NCBI RefSeq assembly: GCF_900090225.1
Contig: NZ_FMHY01000002.1
Span: 2,976,001-3,040,000, forward strand
Source: Micromonospora eburnea
GTDB taxonomy: Bacteria; Actinomycetota; Actinomycetes; Mycobacteriales; Micromonosporaceae
Direction of reading: 5' to 3'
DNA length: 64,000 bases
The translations under genes and the position numbers were made by a program. Positions within the stretch are counted from its first letter, which is position 1. Each line of letters starts with the position of its first letter. Shown one piece after another: positions 32,401-42,133 of the stretch. The notes under the pieces were generated by a model that did not search any database, had not been told where the DNA came from, and saw only the letters and a program-made list of their open reading frames with translations.

Positions 32401-35400
32401 GGTGAGGGCGGTGTTGAGGAGGGTGAGGGCGTGGGGGGTGCTCAGTGGGGTGATGCCGGTGTTTTGGAGGCGTTGGAGGTCGGTGTTGTGTAGGTGGGCG
32501 GTGAGGGTGCTGGTGTCGGTCCAGTAGCCCCAGTTGAGGCTGGTGGCGGGTTGGTTGTTCTGGTGGCGGTGTTGGGCGAGGGCGTTTTGGAAGGTGTTGG
32601 CGGCGGCGTAGTTGGCTTGGCCGGGGGTGCCGAGGGTGGCGGCGATGGAGGAGTAGAGGAGGAAGTGGGTGAGGGGGTGGCGGTGGGTGAGGGTGTGCAG
32701 GTGCCAGGTGGCGTCGACTTTGGGGTCGAGGGTGGTGTGGAGCTGGTGGGGGGTGAGGTTGGTGAGGGTGGCGTCGTGGAGGGTGCCGGCGGTGTGGATG
32801 ACCGCGCCGAGTGGGTGATCGCTGTGGTCGATGTGGTTGATGACCTCGGCTAGGTGTTGCCGGTCGGTGGTGTCACAGGTGGTGATGGTGATGGTGGCGC
32901 CGTGGCTGGTGAGGTGGTGGATGAGGTGGGCTGCGTCGGGGTGGTGGGGGCCCTGTCGGCTGATGAGGTGCAGGTGGCGGGCGCCGTGGTGGGCGATGAG
33001 GTGGATGGCGGTGTGCCGGGCGAGGGTGCCGGTGCCGCCGGTGATGAGCGTCGTACGCTCCGGGTCGAACGGTCGGGCCGTGGGTGGCGTGGTGCCGTCC
33101 GGACCGAAGGGTTGGGCGGTCGATGAGGTGGTGTCGGGGGCCAGGTGCGCGGTGTGCGGGGCGCCGCCACGAAGGGCCAGCTGCGGCCGGGGGCTCGCGA
33201 CCGCGGCGGGCAGCGCGGCGATGCTCTCATCGGTGTGGTCGGTGTCGACGAGGGCGATGCGGTCCGGGTGTTCGGTCTGCGCGGTACGGACCAGACCCCA
33301 ACAGGTGGCGGCCGGCAGGTTGGTCAGCCGGTCGTTCGCACCGACGCTGACCGCGCCGGTGGTGAGGACGGTCAGCCGCGCGTGGGTGTAGGCCGGTTGG
33401 CCGAGGAAGGCCTGCAGGGTACGCAGCAGCCGCTCGGTGACCTCGTGCACGGCCGCCGGCACATCGGCCTCGTCGTCGCTGCTGTGGTCGGGCAGCGCGA
33501 GGACGACCTGCTCCGGCGTCGGGACCTCTCCGCTGGCGATGGCCTCGTGGAGGGCGTCCAGGTCGGGGTAGCAGGGCAGCTCCCAACGGTACGTCGGCGT
33601 ACCGACGATCACCCAGCCGTCGGTGGCCGCCCGGCTGGCGGGCAGGGCCACCGGCGTCCAGTCCAACCGCCACAGGCGACCGTCGTACGTCTGCCGGCTC
33701 GCGTCGAGCTGCGCCGCGGTGACCGACTGGAAGGCCAGCGAGTCCACCGAGAAGATGGCTTGACCGGCGTCGTCGTGAACGGAGAGGGCGATCTCGTGTG
33801 GTCCCCGCCAGCTGAGACGAACTCGCGCCGTGGCCACTCTGGTGCTGCGGAGCCGGCGTACCCCGGACCAGGAGAAGGGCAGCCACAGCCGACCGGGTTC
33901 CCGGGACACGATCGCGTCAACGGCCAGGTGCAGCGCCGCGTCCAGCAGCGCCGGGTGCAGGCCGTACCCGTCGGTGTCGCCGGGCTCGGGCAGCGCGACC
34001 TCGGCGTACAGGTTCTCGCCGGACCGCCAGGCTCGGCGTACGCCCTGGAACACCGGTCCATAGTGGTAGCCGGTCGACGCGAGCCGCGGGTACAGGCCGT
34101 CCAGGTCGACGGGGATGGCGCCGGAGGGGGGCCAGGCCGTCAGCGGGCTCGGTTCCGGCTCGTCCGTGCCGTCGTCGAGGGCAGCGGTGGCGTGATGGGT
34201 CCAGCTGACCTCGCCGGGGGCGTCGGAGAGCCGGGAGTGGACGGTCAGCATCCGTCGGCCGCGCTCGTCCGGGGCGCCGACGGCGACCTGGAGGTCGGTC
34301 GGCCGCTCGCCGAGGCTGAGCGGGCTGTGCAGGGTGAGCTCGTCGAGGTGGTGATGCTCGGCGGCCGCCCCGGCGTGCAGGGCGAGGTCCACGAACGCGG
34401 TCGCCGGCAGCAGGCAGCCGGTGCCGATGGTGTGGTCGACCAGCCAGGAGTGGGTGCGGGTGGAGAGCCGCCCGGTGTGTACGTCCTCGCCGTTGCCGGC
34501 GGTGGTGAGCGCGGCGCCGAGGAGCGCGTGGGTGCTCGGCCGCAGTCCGAGCTGTTGCGTGCCCGCGACGGGAGCCACGTTGAGCCAGTACGGCTGGTGG
34601 TGGAAGGGGTACGTGGGTGGGGTGGTGTGGGTCTGGGTTGTTGGGAGTAGGTGGGCCCAGGTGATGGGGTGGTTGGTGTGGGTGTGGAGGTGGGCGGTGT
34701 TGGTGAGGAGGGTGTGCCAGGGGTCGGTGTCGCGGCGGAGGGTGTGGCAGACGGTGGTGTCGTTGTCGATGGTGGGGGCGAGGAGGGGGTGTGGGCTGAT
34801 CTCGATGAGGGTGTGGTGTCCGTCGGTGGTCAGGTGTTGGAGGGTGGGGTGGAAGTGGACGGGGTGGCGTAGGTTGTCCCACCAGTAGTCGATGGTCAGT
34901 TCGGTGCCGGGGACGGCCTGTTGGCGGGTGCTGCTGTAGAACGTGGTGTCGCTGCTCTGGGGGTTGACGGTGGCCTTGGTCAGTTCGGCTTGTAGTGGGT
35001 CGATGTGGGGGCAGTGGCTGGCGTAGCTGACCGGGATGATTTTGGCGGTCAGGCCGTGGCTGGTGAGGGCTTGGTGGGCGGCTTGGATGGCGTGGGGGGT
35101 GCCGGAGAGGACGCTGCTGGTGGGCGCGTTGTGGGCGGCGAGGTGCAGGCTCGCGGCGTGTTCGGGCACCAGTCGGGTCAGCAGGTCGGGTAGTTCGTCG
35201 GGGGTGGGGCCGGTGACGGCGAGCATGCCGCCGGTGCCTTCGATGGTGGTCAGCGCCTGTCCGCGGTGGGTGATGAGCCGTGCGGCCTGGTCGAGGGCGA
35301 GGATCCCGGTGGCGTGGGCGGCGGTGATCTCGCCCTGGGAATGGCCGATGACGGCATCAGGGTTGATGCCGTGGTGCCGCCACAGTGCGGTGAGCGCGGT

Positions 35401-38400
35401 GGTGACCGCGAACAGGACCGGTTGGACGACATCGACCCGGTCCAGGCTGGCCGCGTCGGGTTTTTCCAGGATCACGTCGAGCAGTGACCAGTCGACGTGC
35501 CGGCGCAGGGTGGCATCGGTGGTGTTGATGCTGTCACGGAAGACGGTCGAGGTGCGGTAGAGCTGGTGGGCCATGGCGGGCCATTGACTGCCCTGACCGG
35601 GGTAGATGAACCCGATCCTGCCGCCGTCTCGGGCCTCACCGACGGTCAGGTTGTCGTGCTCGACCCCGTCGGCCAGAGCGGTGAGGGCTTCGCGCATCTC
35701 CTCGACGGTGCGACCGAGAACGACCGCCCGGCACGGGAACGTGCTACGCCCGACGAGGGCGTGGGCGACGCCGACCAGATCCAGGCCGTCCGTGTCAGCG
35801 GCCCAGTCCCGCAGCCGGCGGGCGTACTCCCGCAACGACGTGTCGGTCTTCGCAGACAGCAGCCAGGGCACCCACCCACCACCGGGCAGGTCGGTCAACT
35901 CGGCGTCGTCCCCGTCGGCCGGTGTCGTCGAGGTCGGGGTGGCATCCGATCCGGTCTGTTCCGGCCCGCTGCCGGCCGGCTCATCAGCCGGGGCCTCCTC
36001 GATGATCAGGTGCGCGTTGGTACCGCTGACACCGAACGAGGACACGGCAGCCCGACGAGGCTGCGGGCCTGGCTTCCAGTCCACCGGTTGGTCGAGGAGG
36101 CGTACCTTTCCGGCGTCCCAGTTCACGTGCGGGGTGGGCGCGTCGAGGTGCAGGGTGTGCGGCAGCCGGTGGTGCCGCAGCGCGAGGACCAGCTTGATGA
36201 CGCTGGCCACCCCGGCGGCGGCCTGGGTGTGGCCGATGTTGGATTTGATCGACCCGAGCCAGAGTGGCTGGTCGTCGCGGCGGTGTTGGCCGTAGGTGGC
36301 GAGGAGTGCCTGGGCCTCGATGGGGTCGCCGAGGGTGGTGCCGGTGCCGTGTGCCTCGACGGCGTCCACGTCGGCCGGCGTCAACCTCGCGTTGGCCAGG
36401 GCCTGGCGGATGACGCGTTCCTGGGATGGTCCGTTCGGTGCGGTCAGGCCGTTGCTGGCGCCGTCCTGGTTGACGGCGGAGCCGCGGATGACGGCGAGGA
36501 TCCGGTGGCCGCGTTCCCGGGCCACGGAGAGCCGTTCCAGCAGCAGTAGGCCCACACCCTCGCCCCAGCCGGTGCCGTCGGCGGCGGCGGCGAACGGCTT
36601 GCACCGGCCGTCCGGTGCCAGGCCGCGCTGCCGGCTGAACTCCACGAGCATGCCGGGGGTGGCCATCACCGTGACACCCCCGGCCAGGGCCAGGTCGCAC
36701 TCGCCGTTACGGATCGCCTGTGTCGCCAGGTGCATCGCCACCAGCGACGACGAACACGCCGTGTCCACGGTGACCGCCGGCCCCTCCAACCCCAGCACGT
36801 ACGCGATCCGGCCGGACGCCACACTCGTCGTGTTGCCGGTCAGCACGTACCCGCCGACGTCTCCCGACGCCTCGTGCATCCGGGGGCCGTAGTCCTGCGG
36901 CATGGCGCCGACGAACACGCCGACCCGCTCACCGCGCAGGCTGGTCGGGTCGACGCCGGCCCGCTCGACGCTCTCCCACGCGGTCTCCAACAGCAGCCGC
37001 TGCTGCGGATCCATCGCCGTCGCCTCACGCGGACTGATCCCGAAGAACTCCGCGTCGAAGCCGGGGGCGTCGGTGAGGAACCCGCCCTCGCGGGCGTACG
37101 TGGTGCCGGGCCTGTCCGGGTCCGGGTCGTAGAGTCCCTCCAGGTCCCAGCCCCGGTCGGCGGGCAGCGGGCCGATCGCGTCCCGGCCCTCCACCAGCAG
37201 CTCCCACATCTGCTCCGGGGTCGCGACCCCACCCGGGTACCGGCAGGCCATTCCCACGATCGCCACCGGCTCGTCCAGGGGAACCGCCGGTGCGAGCGCC
37301 GCCACGGGAGCCGGGCCGCCGGCCGCCAACCGGTCGACGAAGTCGACCAGCCGGTCCGGCGTCGGATGGTCGAAGGTGATCCCGGCCGGGAGGTCGAGGC
37401 CGGTCGCCGCCGCGAGGTCGTTGCGGAACCGCACCGCCATCAGCGAGTCGAAGCCCAACTCCTTGAACGTCCGGGTCGGGTCGATACCACCGGCCGTCTC
37501 GTGGCCGAGGGTGAACGCGAGCCGGTCGAGCACCGTGTCGCGGACCAGCCGCTGACGGTCCGGCTCGTCGAGGGCGCGTACCCGGTCGCGTAGCGGCGGC
37601 ACCTCGACCGCGGCCTGGGCCGCCGTGCCCGAGCCGTCCGCCGTCCCGGGCACCGGTACGGGCGGCCGTGGCGCCTCGGCCGGCGTGTCCAGCCAGTGAT
37701 GGCGGCGTTGGAACGGATAGCCCGGCAGGTGCGGCGGGTCGCACCGGGCCGCGTCAACCGGCCAGACGTGGCCGGCGTCCACGACGTGCACCGCCGCGGC
37801 GGCGGCGCGCCACGTACGACCCGCGGGCTGCTCCGGATGCAGGACGTGCGCCGCGGTGACCGCGCCCGGCAACGTCTGGACATGCAGGGTGGTGAGCGTC
37901 CCGTCCGGCCCGAGCTCCACGAAGGTGCGTACGCCGTGTTGGTCGTGCAGCGTGGTGACACCGTCGGCATAGTGAACGGGAGCGAGGATGTGCTCCACCC
38001 AGTAGTCGGGGTCGGTGAGTTGTTCGGTGGTGGCGAGTTGTCCGGTGACGTTGCTGACCACCGGCACGGAGGGCGGAGCGTAGGTGAGGCTTGCGGCGAC
38101 GGTGCGGAACCCGTCGGCGATGGCGGCCATGTGGGGTGAGTGGAAGGCGTGGCTGACCTGTAGCGCGGTGGCCTTGCGCCCCTGTTCCCGCCATTCGGCG
38201 GCCAGCGTGTGGCAGGTGTCGTGGTCGCCGCTGATGACTGCGGTGTGCGGTGTGTTGACCGCGGCGATGGCGACCCCGGACCGGCCGCCGATCAGGGCCG
38301 CTGCTTCGTCGCGGCTGGCCTGGAGGGCGATCATCGCGCCGGGCGTGGTGACGCTGTTCATGAGTCGGGCGCGGGTGGTGACGAGCAGGGCGGCGTCGCC

Positions 38401-40326
38401 GAGGGTCAACACCCCGGCGAGGTGGGCGGCGCTGATCTCGCCGAGCGAGTGCCCGGTCAGGTAGTCGGCACGCAACCCCCACTCACGGGTGGCGACCCGG
38501 TGCAGGGCGACGTGCAGGGCGAACAGCGCCGGTTGGGTGTAGGCGGTGGTGTCCAACAGGGCCGCGAGGTCAGTGCCCGGCTCGGCGAACACGACGTCCT
38601 GGAGACGGTGGTCCAGGTGGGAGTTCAACGCCTCGCACGCCTCGTCGAACGCGTCGCGGTAGGCGGGTTCGCTGGCGTACAGGTCGGCGCCCATGCCGGC
38701 GTACTGGCTGCCCTGGCCGGTGAAGCAGAAGGCGGTGCCCCGAGCGTCGGCGGCCACACCGGTGACCGCGAGGGGGTGCGGCCGCCCGTCGGCGAGCGCG
38801 CCGAGCGCGGCGGCGAACTCGTCCCGGCCGACGGCGGTGACCACCGCCCGGTGCGGGAAACGGGTCCGCCGGGCGAGTGCGTCCCCGACCGCGGGCGGCG
38901 AGACGTCCTCCTGCGTGGCCAGCCACGCCCCGAGCCGTCGGGCGTACGCGCGTAGCGCCGGCTCGGTCTTCGCCGACAGCACCCACGACGCTCCGCCGTC
39001 CCCGGCCGCCTCGATCGGCGCGCCGGCCGGAGCGTCGCGGACCACCAGGTGGCAGTTGGTCCCGCCCATGCCGAAGGACGACACGCCAGCGCGCAGCGGC
39101 CGGTCGGGCGAGGGCCAGTCGGTCAGCTCCCGCTGCACTCGCAGGCCGAGCTCCTCCAGCGGAATGTCCGGGTTGGCCGAGACGAAGTTCAGACTCGGTG
39201 GCAGCTTGCGGTGCCGTACGCAGAGCGCCAGCTTGACCAGGCCCACGACGCCGGCGGCCGCCTCCAGATGCCCGACGTTGGTCTTGGCGGAGCCGACCAG
39301 CAGCGGGCCGGCCGTGCCGCGTCGACGGCCGAGGACGGCACCCAGCGCGGCCGCCTCCACCGGATCGCCCACCCGGGTCCCCGTGCCGTGCAGTTCCACG
39401 TACTGCACCTCGGCCGGGTCCACCCCGGCGCGTCGGTACGCCGTGGCCAGCACCTGCTCCTGCCCGTGCCGGCCGGGCACGGTCAGCCCCTCGGTCGCGC
39501 CGTCGTTGCCCACCGCCGAGCCGTCGATCACGCAGTAGATCCGGTCGCCGGCTTCGACCGCGTCCGCCAGCGGCTTGAGCAGCACGAGCGCCGCGCCCTC
39601 GCCGCGCGCGTAGCCGTTCGCCCGCGCGTCGAAGGTGAAACAGCGCCCGTCGGGGGAAAGGCCACCGAACTGTTCGGCGCCGATCGCGCTCTCCGCCAGT
39701 ACGGCGAGGTTCACGCCGCCGGCGAGGGCCGTTGTGGACTCACCGTTGCGCAGGCTCTCGCAGGCCAGGTGAACGGCGACCAGGGAGGAGGACTGCCCGG
39801 TGTCCACCGCCAGGCTCGGGCCGTGCAGGTCGAACAGGTAGGAGATCCGGTTGGCGAGGATGCTGCGGTGCAGGCCGGTCACGGTGTGCGGGGTGATCAG
39901 TTCGGCCCCACCTTGATAGGTGAGGTGGGCGTAGTCGTCCCAGATCGCACCCACGAAGACGCCGACGGGGGTGCCGGCCAGGGCCGCCGGGGTGGTCCCC
40001 GCGTCCTCGACAACCTCCCACGCCAGTTCCAGCATCAGCCGCTGCTGCGGATCCATCGCCGCGGCCTCGCGGGGTGAGATGCCGAAGAAGTCGGCGTCGA
40101 AGCCACCGATGTCGTCGAGGAAGCCGCCCTGGCGTACGGCCCCGTCGTCGACCGGGCCGCCCCACCGGTCCGGTGGCACCTCTCCCAGGGCGCTGGTGCC
40201 CGCGCTCAGCAACCGCCAGAAGGCACCCGGATCCGCCGCCCCGGGCAGTCGACATGCCAGCCCGACCACCGCCACCGGATACGGTCGACCGGTTCCGTCG
40301 GGAGCCGTCGCGTCAGGTCCGGTCAT
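26458..40326 (-). CDS. Type I modular polyketide synthase, loading module plus modules 1-2 (PKS-1, 4622 aa)
   Basis: This protein starts the chain. The ATG at 40326 follows GGGGGAAGG with a 3-base spacer and leads straight into a ketosynthase; an ORF-open start 49 codons upstream adds a non-homologous Arg-rich stretch and was not used. Approximate domains: KSQ 18-430, with Gln178 (VDTGQSSS) in place of the condensing Cys; loading AT 530-805 (GHSLGE, HAFH); ACP 922-1002; KS1 1019-1442 (Cys1191), AT1 1571-1842 (GHSQGE, YASH), DH1 1925-2215, KR1 2422-2642, ACP1 2679-2759; KS2 2785-3209 (Cys2958), AT2 3339-3612 (YASH), DH2 3692-3965 (Tyr3732 replaces the catalytic His), KR2 4184-4405, ACP2 4455-4522 (LNSL instead of FDSL); docking tail 4525-4622. 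In characterised PKSs a KSQ decarboxylates malonyl-ACP, so an acetyl starter is inferred. It is the first gene of a probable three-gene operon. Confidence 0.97.
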   Translation of the reverse strand: MTGPDATAPDGTGRPYPVAVVGLACRLPGAADPGAFWRLLSAGTSALGEVPPDRWGGPVDDGAVRQGGFLDDIGGFDADFFGISPREAAAMDPQQRLMLELAWEVVEDAGTTPAALAGTPVGVFVGAIWDDYAHLTYQGGAELITPHTVTGLHRSILANRISYLFDLHGPSLAVDTGQSSSLVAVHLACESLRNGESTTALAGGVNLAVLAESAIGAEQFGGLSPDGRCFTFDARANGYARGEGAALVLLKPLADAVEAGDRIYCVIDGSAVGNDGATEGLTVPGRHGQEQVLATAYRRAGVDPAEVQYVELHGTGTRVGDPVEAAALGAVLGRRRGTAGPLLVGSAKTNVGHLEAAAGVVGLVKLALCVRHRKLPPSLNFVSANPDIPLEELGLRVQRELTDWPSPDRPLRAGVSSFGMGGTNCHLVVRDAPAGAPIEAAGDGGASWVLSAKTEPALRAYARRLGAWLATQEDVSPPAVGDALARRTRFPHRAVVTAVGRDEFAAALGALADGRPHPLAVTGVAADARGTAFCFTGQGSQYAGMGADLYASEPAYRDAFDEACEALNSHLDHRLQDVVFAEPGTDLAALLDTTAYTQPALFALHVALHRVATREWGLRADYLTGHSLGEISAAHLAGVLTLGDAALLVTTRARLMNSVTTPGAMIALQASRDEAAALIGGRSGVAIAAVNTPHTAVISGDHDTCHTLAAEWREQGRKATALQVSHAFHSPHMAAIADGFRTVAASLTYAPPSVPVVSNVTGQLATTEQLTDPDYWVEHILAPVHYADGVTTLHDQHGVRTFVELGPDGTLTTLHVQTLPGAVTAAHVLHPEQPAGRTWRAAAAAVHVVDAGHVWPVDAARCDPPHLPGYPFQRRHHWLDTPAEAPRPPVPVPGTADGSGTAAQAAVEVPPLRDRVRALDEPDRQRLVRDTVLDRLAFTLGHETAGGIDPTRTFKELGFDSLMAVRFRNDLAAATGLDLPAGITFDHPTPDRLVDFVDRLAAGGPAPVAALAPAVPLDEPVAIVGMACRYPGGVATPEQMWELLVEGRDAIGPLPADRGWDLEGLYDPDPDRPGTTYAREGGFLTDAPGFDAEFFGISPREATAMDPQQRLLLETAWESVERAGVDPTSLRGERVGVFVGAMPQDYGPRMHEASGDVGGYVLTGNTTSVASGRIAYVLGLEGPAVTVDTACSSSLVAMHLATQAIRNGECDLALAGGVTVMATPGMLVEFSRQRGLAPDGRCKPFAAAADGTGWGEGVGLLLLERLSVARERGHRILAVIRGSAVNQDGASNGLTAPNGPSQERVIRQALANARLTPADVDAVEAHGTGTTLGDPIEAQALLATYGQHRRDDQPLWLGSIKSNIGHTQAAAGVASVIKLVLALRHHRLPHTLHLDAPTPHVNWDAGKVRLLDQPVDWKPGPQPRRAAVSSFGVSGTNAHLIIEEAPADEPAGSGPEQTGSDATPTSTTPADGDDAELTDLPGGGWVPWLLSAKTDTSLREYARRLRDWAADTDGLDLVGVAHALVGRSTFPCRAVVLGRTVEEMREALTALADGVEHDNLTVGEARDGGRIGFIYPGQGSQWPAMAHQLYRTSTVFRDSINTTDATLRRHVDWSLLDVILEKPDAASLDRVDVVQPVLFAVTTALTALWRHHGINPDAVIGHSQGEITAAHATGILALDQAARLITHRGQALTTIEGTGGMLAVTGPTPDELPDLLTRLVPEHAASLHLAAHNAPTSSVLSGTPHAIQAAHQALTSHGLTAKIIPVSYASHCPHIDPLQAELTKATVNPQSSDTTFYSSTRQQAVPGTELTIDYWWDNLRHPVHFHPTLQHLTTDGHHTLIEISPHPLLAPTIDNDTTVCHTLRRDTDPWHTLLTNTAHLHTHTNHPITWAHLLPTTQTHTTPPTYPFHHQPYWLNVAPVAGTQQLGLRPSTHALLGAALTTAGNGEDVHTGRLSTRTHSWLVDHTIGTGCLLPATAFVDLALHAGAAAEHHHLDELTLHSPLSLGERPTDLQVAVGAPDERGRRMLTVHSRLSDAPGEVSWTHHATAALDDGTDEPEPSPLTAWPPSGAIPVDLDGLYPRLASTGYHYGPVFQGVRRAWRSGENLYAEVALPEPGDTDGYGLHPALLDAALHLAVDAIVSREPGRLWLPFSWSGVRRLRSTRVATARVRLSWRGPHEIALSVHDDAGQAIFSVDSLAFQSVTAAQLDASRQTYDGRLWRLDWTPVALPASRAATDGWVIVGTPTYRWELPCYPDLDALHEAIASGEVPTPEQVVLALPDHSSDDEADVPAAVHEVTERLLRTLQAFLGQPAYTHARLTVLTTGAVSVGANDRLTNLPAATCWGLVRTAQTEHPDRIALVDTDHTDESIAALPAAVASPRPQLALRGGAPHTAHLAPDTTSSTAQPFGPDGTTPPTARPFDPERTTLITGGTGTLARHTAIHLIAHHGARHLHLISRQGPHHPDAAHLIHHLTSHGATITITTCDTTDRQHLAEVINHIDHSDHPLGAVIHTAGTLHDATLTNLTPHQLHTTLDPKVDATWHLHTLTHRHPLTHFLLYSSIAATLGTPGQANYAAANTFQNALAQHRHQNNQPATSLNWGYWTDTSTLTAHLHNTDLQRLQNTGITPLSTPHALTLLNTALTTTNPTPITAHLNPTNLPTHLTQPSRTTPSGGRWREQLAGLPEPAREEAVRELVRNAVATVLGLPSASAVPLDRAFKELGFDSLVSVELRNRLSATTGLRLPATLVFDHPTPAAVVGQLLARVSAVPDGTERTAVAPTPATALDDPVVIVGMACRYPGGVSSPEQLWDLVINGSDAIGGLPEDRGWDLAGLYDPDPARTGTTYTRHGGFLYEAARFDAEFFGISPREATAMDPQQRLLLETAWECVERAGVDPTSLRGSATGVFTGVMYDDYGGRIQRAPEGFEGHLLTGSISSVASGRIAYTLGLEGPAVTVDTACSSSLVAMHLAAQAIRNGECDLALAGGVTVMATPTVLVEFSRQRGLAPDGRCKPFAAAADGTGWGEGVGLLLLERQSVAQERGHQILAVLRGSAVNQDGASNGLTAPNGPAQERVIRQALANARLTPADVDVVEAHGTGTTLGDPIEAQALLATYGQQRRDDQPLWLGSVKSNIGHTQAAAGVAGVIKMVQAMRYGTLPRSLHIDAPTPHVDWTAGNVRLLDRPVEWKPNGQPRRAGISSFGISGTNAHLIIEEAPADEPAGSGPEQTGSDATPTSTTPADGDDAELTDLPGGGWVPWLLSAKTETSLREYARRLRDWAADTDGLDLVGVAHALVGRSTFPCRAVVLGRTVEEMREALTALADGVEHDNLTVGEARDGGRIGFIYPGQGSQWPAMAHQLYRTSTVFRDSINTTDATLRRHVDWSLLDIILEKPDAASLDRVDVVQPVLFAVTTALTALWRHHGINPDAVIGHSQGEITAAHATGILALDQAARLIAHRGQALTTIEGTGGMLAVTGPTPDELPDLLTRLVPEHAASLHLAAHNAPTSSVLSGTPHAIQAAHQALTSHGLTAKIIPVSYASHCPHIDPLQAELTKATVSPQSSDTTFYSSTRQQAVPGTELTIDYWWDNLRHPVHFHPTLQHLTTDGHHTLIEISPHPLLAPTIDNDTTVCHTLRRDTDPWHTLLTNTAHLHTHTNHPITWAHLLPTTQTHTTPPTYPFERRHYWLNANPATDTQHLGLRPSAHPVLPAALELAGTPDVVLTGRLGAGEQTWLAEYRLRGAMLLPPTATLDLALHAAVQVGCDQVDELTVREPVVLPQQGHLRVQVTVTAADGSGRRPITVHVGAVGDSADAEVVWSRHATGLLSSSDAPAHDPEATWPPSGWAAVDLAASRERAAADGWELGIDSLVAGWQRDGEFAAEVRVDGVNGHVLHPALLDAAMRLATPDGAAGEGAVALPMTWSGVRLHAAGATDLRIRLRSDGTYGCALVAVDGTGSPVLSVAKVEFRPVPVDDLPGQATARGQVWRLDWVPVTPPTGPAAMQGWVTIGGPVPGWDLPCYPNLDALQQAVTGGEVAAPAQVVVPLADHTAEDDADVPAAVHQATEQLLHTLQAFLTQSAFTGARMTVLTTGAISVDAQDELTNLPAATCWGLVRTAQTEHPDRIALVDTDRTPRSLSTLAAALAGGHPQLALRAGVPHAARLAPDTGPSSAASPRSHPGPAPAPAARPFDPERTTLITGGTGTLARHTAIHLIAHHGARHLHLISRQGPHHPDAAHLIHHLTSHGATITITTCDTTDRQHLAEVINHIDHSDHPLGAVIHTAGTLHDATLTNLTPHQLHTTLDPKVDATWHLHTLTHHHCLTHFLLYSSIAATLGTPGQANYAAANTFQNALAQHRHQNNQPATSLNWGYWTDTSTLTAHLHNTDLQRLQNTGITPLTTPHALTLLNTALTTTNPTPITAHLNPTNLPTHLTQPTNTTGAATTQWVPLLRDQDGTEQQRTLTELIRAQLAKALGHADASRIGENRGFLELGLNSLTALEFRNQLSRLTGLPLPATVVFDHPTPVALAAYLRDQLAPRQPDPAELALAELDRLETAVRALNGDTSTGRDALVARLRGLLHQLTGVEPGPALAGDILSATPEELFHLLDQDLDVELTQLDLTGEVATDGE
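27042..27786. repeat. 745-bp KR repeat, copy 1 (module 2)
   Basis: Covers the ketoreductase core and is near-identical to the equal-length block at 32331. The coding strand is very rich in CAC and ACC codons, giving a His/Thr-rich protein segment. Confidence 0.9.
29361..30601. repeat. 1241-bp AT/KS-AT linker repeat, copy 3 (module 2)
   Basis: Same block as at 6001. Homology extends outward on both sides, to about 29307 and to about 30700, shared with module 1. Confidence 0.9.
32331..33075. repeat. 745-bp KR repeat, copy 2 (module 1)
   Basis: Partner of the block at 27042; visible differences include positions near 32440 and 32680. Confidence 0.9.
34662..35902. repeat. 1241-bp AT/KS-AT linker repeat, copy 4 (module 1)
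   Basis: Same block as at 6001. Homology to the module 2 copy extends to about 34608 on the left and to about 36015 on the right. Confidence 0.9.
37320..40290 (-). other. PKS loading module: KSQ-AT-ACP, predicted acetyl starter from malonyl-CoA
   Basis: The ketosynthase active-site triplet at 39793-39795 reads CAG (Gln), surrounded by the usual DT-x-SSS context. The AT carries GHSLGE and HAFH, the malonyl signature, and the ACP has GFDSL at about 37446. The KS sequence is clearly more diverged from the extender KSs than those are from one another. Confidence 0.88.
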
Positions 40327-40384
40327 CTGCCTTCCCCCATGTTTGGTTCCTCTTCTGGTGGACGGGCGACGCAATCCGACATAC

Positions 40385-40402
40385 CTTTCCGGAAAGCGCT
40401 TT
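40385..40402. promoter_or_regulatory. Overlapping palindromes upstream of PKS-1, possible operator
   Basis: CTTTCCGGAAAG (40385-40396) is a perfect 12-base palindrome and overlaps AAAGCGCTTT (40393-40402), also perfect. The pair lies 59-76 bases upstream of the PKS-1 ATG, in sequence clearly more AT-rich than its surroundings. Binding by a dimeric regulator is inferred; no family is recognised. Confidence 0.45.
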
Positions 40403-40444
40403 TCCACATTTGTGAGGGGGCAGGACAGCCCGGCCTGACCGCAA

Positions 40445-40473
40445 ATATGATGGCGTGGCGTCGGCATGGACAA
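40445..40473 (-). promoter_or_regulatory. Possible promoter of the PKS operon
   Basis: Reading the minus strand, TTGTCC (40473-40468) and TCATAT (40450-40445) are separated by 17 bases, resembling a -35/-10 pair of a primary sigma factor. Transcription would start near 40438, placing the palindromes at 40385-40402 in the untranslated leader. The matches to consensus are partial. Confidence 0.3.
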
Positions 40474-40853
40474 TTTCCTGCCCAGTCGACAAGGATAGGG
40501 ATCGGCAATCAGGCCCGGATAGTCCCCTAGTACCCCTACTTCGACCCCCTGGGAGCAGCGTACGACCCCTGCTCACCCCAGTGCGGTAACGGTTTATGTC
40601 GCCCGAACCGCACGGTTGCGCCCCGACACCGCGCGCCGGCGTCGCGTATCCCCGCGCTTGTGTCTTGACTCGCCGGGGGCCCTTCATTACGTTCCCGTTC
40701 GACACCTTTTCGTGCCGGCCGGGCCTTCCCGTTACTTCCTCCCGATCGTGGCGAACGACGTCGCCGGCGCTTGAGGCAGCACGTTCCCGCAGGCGAGGAA
40801 TTGCGGCCGGTCGATCGGTGTCGGCACCCGCTTCCAACCATTCGGGAGGAATA

Positions 40854-41504
40854 ATGATTTCTCGGAGAGCGGCGGTTCCCGGCCGTACCCGGTCGCGGCT
40901 GCGCCGTGGCCTGGCCCTCGGTGCGACGGCGGTGCTCGGCGCCATGGTGATCGGCGCCGGAGCGCCGAGCAGCGCGGCGCCGGAAACCTTCCCCAACCTC
41001 GACGACGACGCCTTCGCGCTCAGCGGTTCCGCCACCGCGCCGCCGACCCAGATGCGCCAGCTCGACTTCATGCTCGGCAACTGGAAGTGCACGGTGACCA
41101 CCCAGATGCACGGCCAGCCGCCGGAGACCGGCACCACCTACGTCTCGGTGCGGAAGATCCTGGGCGGGCACTGGTACGAGCTGCGCTCGCTACAGATGCC
41201 GACCGCGACCAACCCGCAGCGCCTCGTCGGTCGGCAGGTCTATGGCTGGGACCCGGCGGCGCAGCAGTTCACCACCTACTACTACGACGACGCGGACGGT
41301 CAGGGCGCCGGCACGGCTCCGCAGGTGACGGCGGGCCACGCCGTGTTCACCGGCACCTACCTGTTCAACGGCTTCCGCCACATCGGTCGGGACGACCTCT
41401 ACTCACCGGCCCCGGGCAAGCTCTACAACGACATCTCGGTGGCGTTGGAATCTGCTCCGGAGGAGCTGTTCCCGGCCGGCACCTCCCGCTGCAACCGGCT
41501 CTGA
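40854..41504 (+). CDS. Secreted DUF1579-like protein
   Basis: This 216-residue protein has an exported N terminus: a basic segment (residues 2-18, several Arg), a hydrophobic stretch (about 19-36) and a small-residue region ending near SSAAPE, a plausible signal peptidase site. The mature part contains LDFMLGNWKC, typical of the DUF1579 group, proteins of unknown function with a lipocalin-like barrel. The chosen ATG has GGAGGA 4 bases upstream; the frame is open further upstream but without a ribosome site. It is divergent from the PKS and followed by a strong hairpin. A role in the PKS pathway is unproven; it may simply be a neighbouring envelope protein. Confidence 0.8.
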   Translation: MISRRAAVPGRTRSRLRRGLALGATAVLGAMVIGAGAPSSAAPETFPNLDDDAFALSGSATAPPTQMRQLDFMLGNWKCTVTTQMHGQPPETGTTYVSVRKILGGHWYELRSLQMPTATNPQRLVGRQVYGWDPAAQQFTTYYYDDADGQGAGTAPQVTAGHAVFTGTYLFNGFRHIGRDDLYSPAPGKLYNDISVALESAPEELFPAGTSRCNRL

Positions 41505-41511
41505 TCGTCAA

Positions 41512-41541
41512 CCGGGCGGGTCGGATCGCCGACCCGCCCGG
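41512..41541. terminator. Bidirectional hairpin between DUF1579-like and DUF2000 genes
   Basis: A perfect 13-base-pair stem (41512-41524 with 41529-41541) with a 4-base loop lies 8 bases after the DUF1579-like stop. There is no T-tract, as is usual in high-GC actinomycetes. It can serve both convergent genes. Confidence 0.8.
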
Positions 41542-41653
41542 ACGCGTTGCCGTACGGGTGCCGGCCGGTCGCCGACCGCGCCGACGGGCGCACGCCCGCG
41601 CGCTGCTCGCGTTCCGCACGACCTTCGTTCCTCGCCGTCGAACCGGATACGCG

Positions 41654-42085
41654 TCAGCCGTGCATGCCGGCGCCCTTCAGCACCTTGTCGACCGAGTTGC
41701 GGGGCCCGTAGACGCCCATCCCGACGAGATCGAGCTGCTCGGTGGGGACGGCCCGCACGGCGGCCCGGTTGTCCCGGTCGTTGTTCGTGGCGAACAGGTC
41801 CGAGGTGAACACCGACACCGGCAGGTTACGGCCGAGCGCCCGCCCGTGCGCCGCCCGGAGCAGTTCCTTGCCGCCCTCGAAGACCAGCACCGGTTGGCGG
41901 AACATCGACAGGTACGGCACGCCGCTCGCGTCTTCGTAGGGCTCGCCGATCACCTCGGGTATCGCCGTCCCGATGCCGCTGACCAGGAATGCCGTGATGT
42001 TCAGGCGCTGCCAGGTGAGCAGGTCGTCGCGGAGCAGCACGGCGATTTTGGTGTCGAAGCGCACGGGTTCGGTCGCAGTTGGCAT
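41654..42085 (-). CDS. DUF2000 family protein
   Basis: The 143-residue product matches the small DUF2000 family in length and pattern: an opening RFDTKIAVLLRDDL strand-helix, then LTWQRLNITAFLVSG, and a C-terminal VGMGVYGPRNSVDKV. The biochemical role of the family is not established; members resemble peptidyl-tRNA hydrolase-like folds. It is transcribed divergently from the AraC-type gene starting near 42134, with only about 48 bases between, so that regulator may control it. No signal peptide or membrane segment is visible. Confidence 0.8.
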   Translation of the reverse strand: MPTATEPVRFDTKIAVLLRDDLLTWQRLNITAFLVSGIGTAIPEVIGEPYEDASGVPYLSMFRQPVLVFEGGKELLRAAHGRALGRNLPVSVFTSDLFATNNDRDNRAAVRAVPTEQLDLVGMGVYGPRNSVDKVLKGAGMHG

Positions 42086-42133
42086 GAACCGAGGATCCGC
42101 CTGCCGCCCGCGGCGGTCTTGTACGTTCTTGAC

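Larger units (their letters stand above)
32050..37270 (-). other. PKS module 1: KS-AT(methylmalonyl)-DH-KR-ACP
   Basis: The KS has Cys in DTACSSS (codon 36754-36756). The AT has GHSQGE and YASH. The DH keeps its His, but the usual Gly of HxxxGxxxxP is Thr ([10 protein letters not shown]); LLDAALH is intact. The KR keeps GGTGTLA, the Lys of PKVD, SSIA and NYAAAN, so a hydroxyl is expected, with a double bond if the DH works. Confidence 0.85.
40327..40853. other. 527-bp divergent intergenic region between PKS-1 and the secreted DUF1579-like gene
   Basis: No credible gene is seen. The left part holds the possible PKS promoter and palindromes. An inverted repeat GTGCGGT/ACCGCAC (40581-40587 and 40607-40613) flanks an AT-richer centre and could be a regulator site for the rightward gene. 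The rest shows no clear signal. Confidence 0.5.

Noticed and set aside
891..35902. Repeats considered as insertion sequences or a CRISPR array
   Set aside because: They are in-frame PKS domains, have no terminal inverted repeats or transposase, and are not short regularly spaced units.
40327..40473. A longer N terminus for PKS-1 (49 codons)
   Set aside because: The extra residues resemble no docking or ketosynthase sequence, and the ATG at 40326 has a strong ribosome site.
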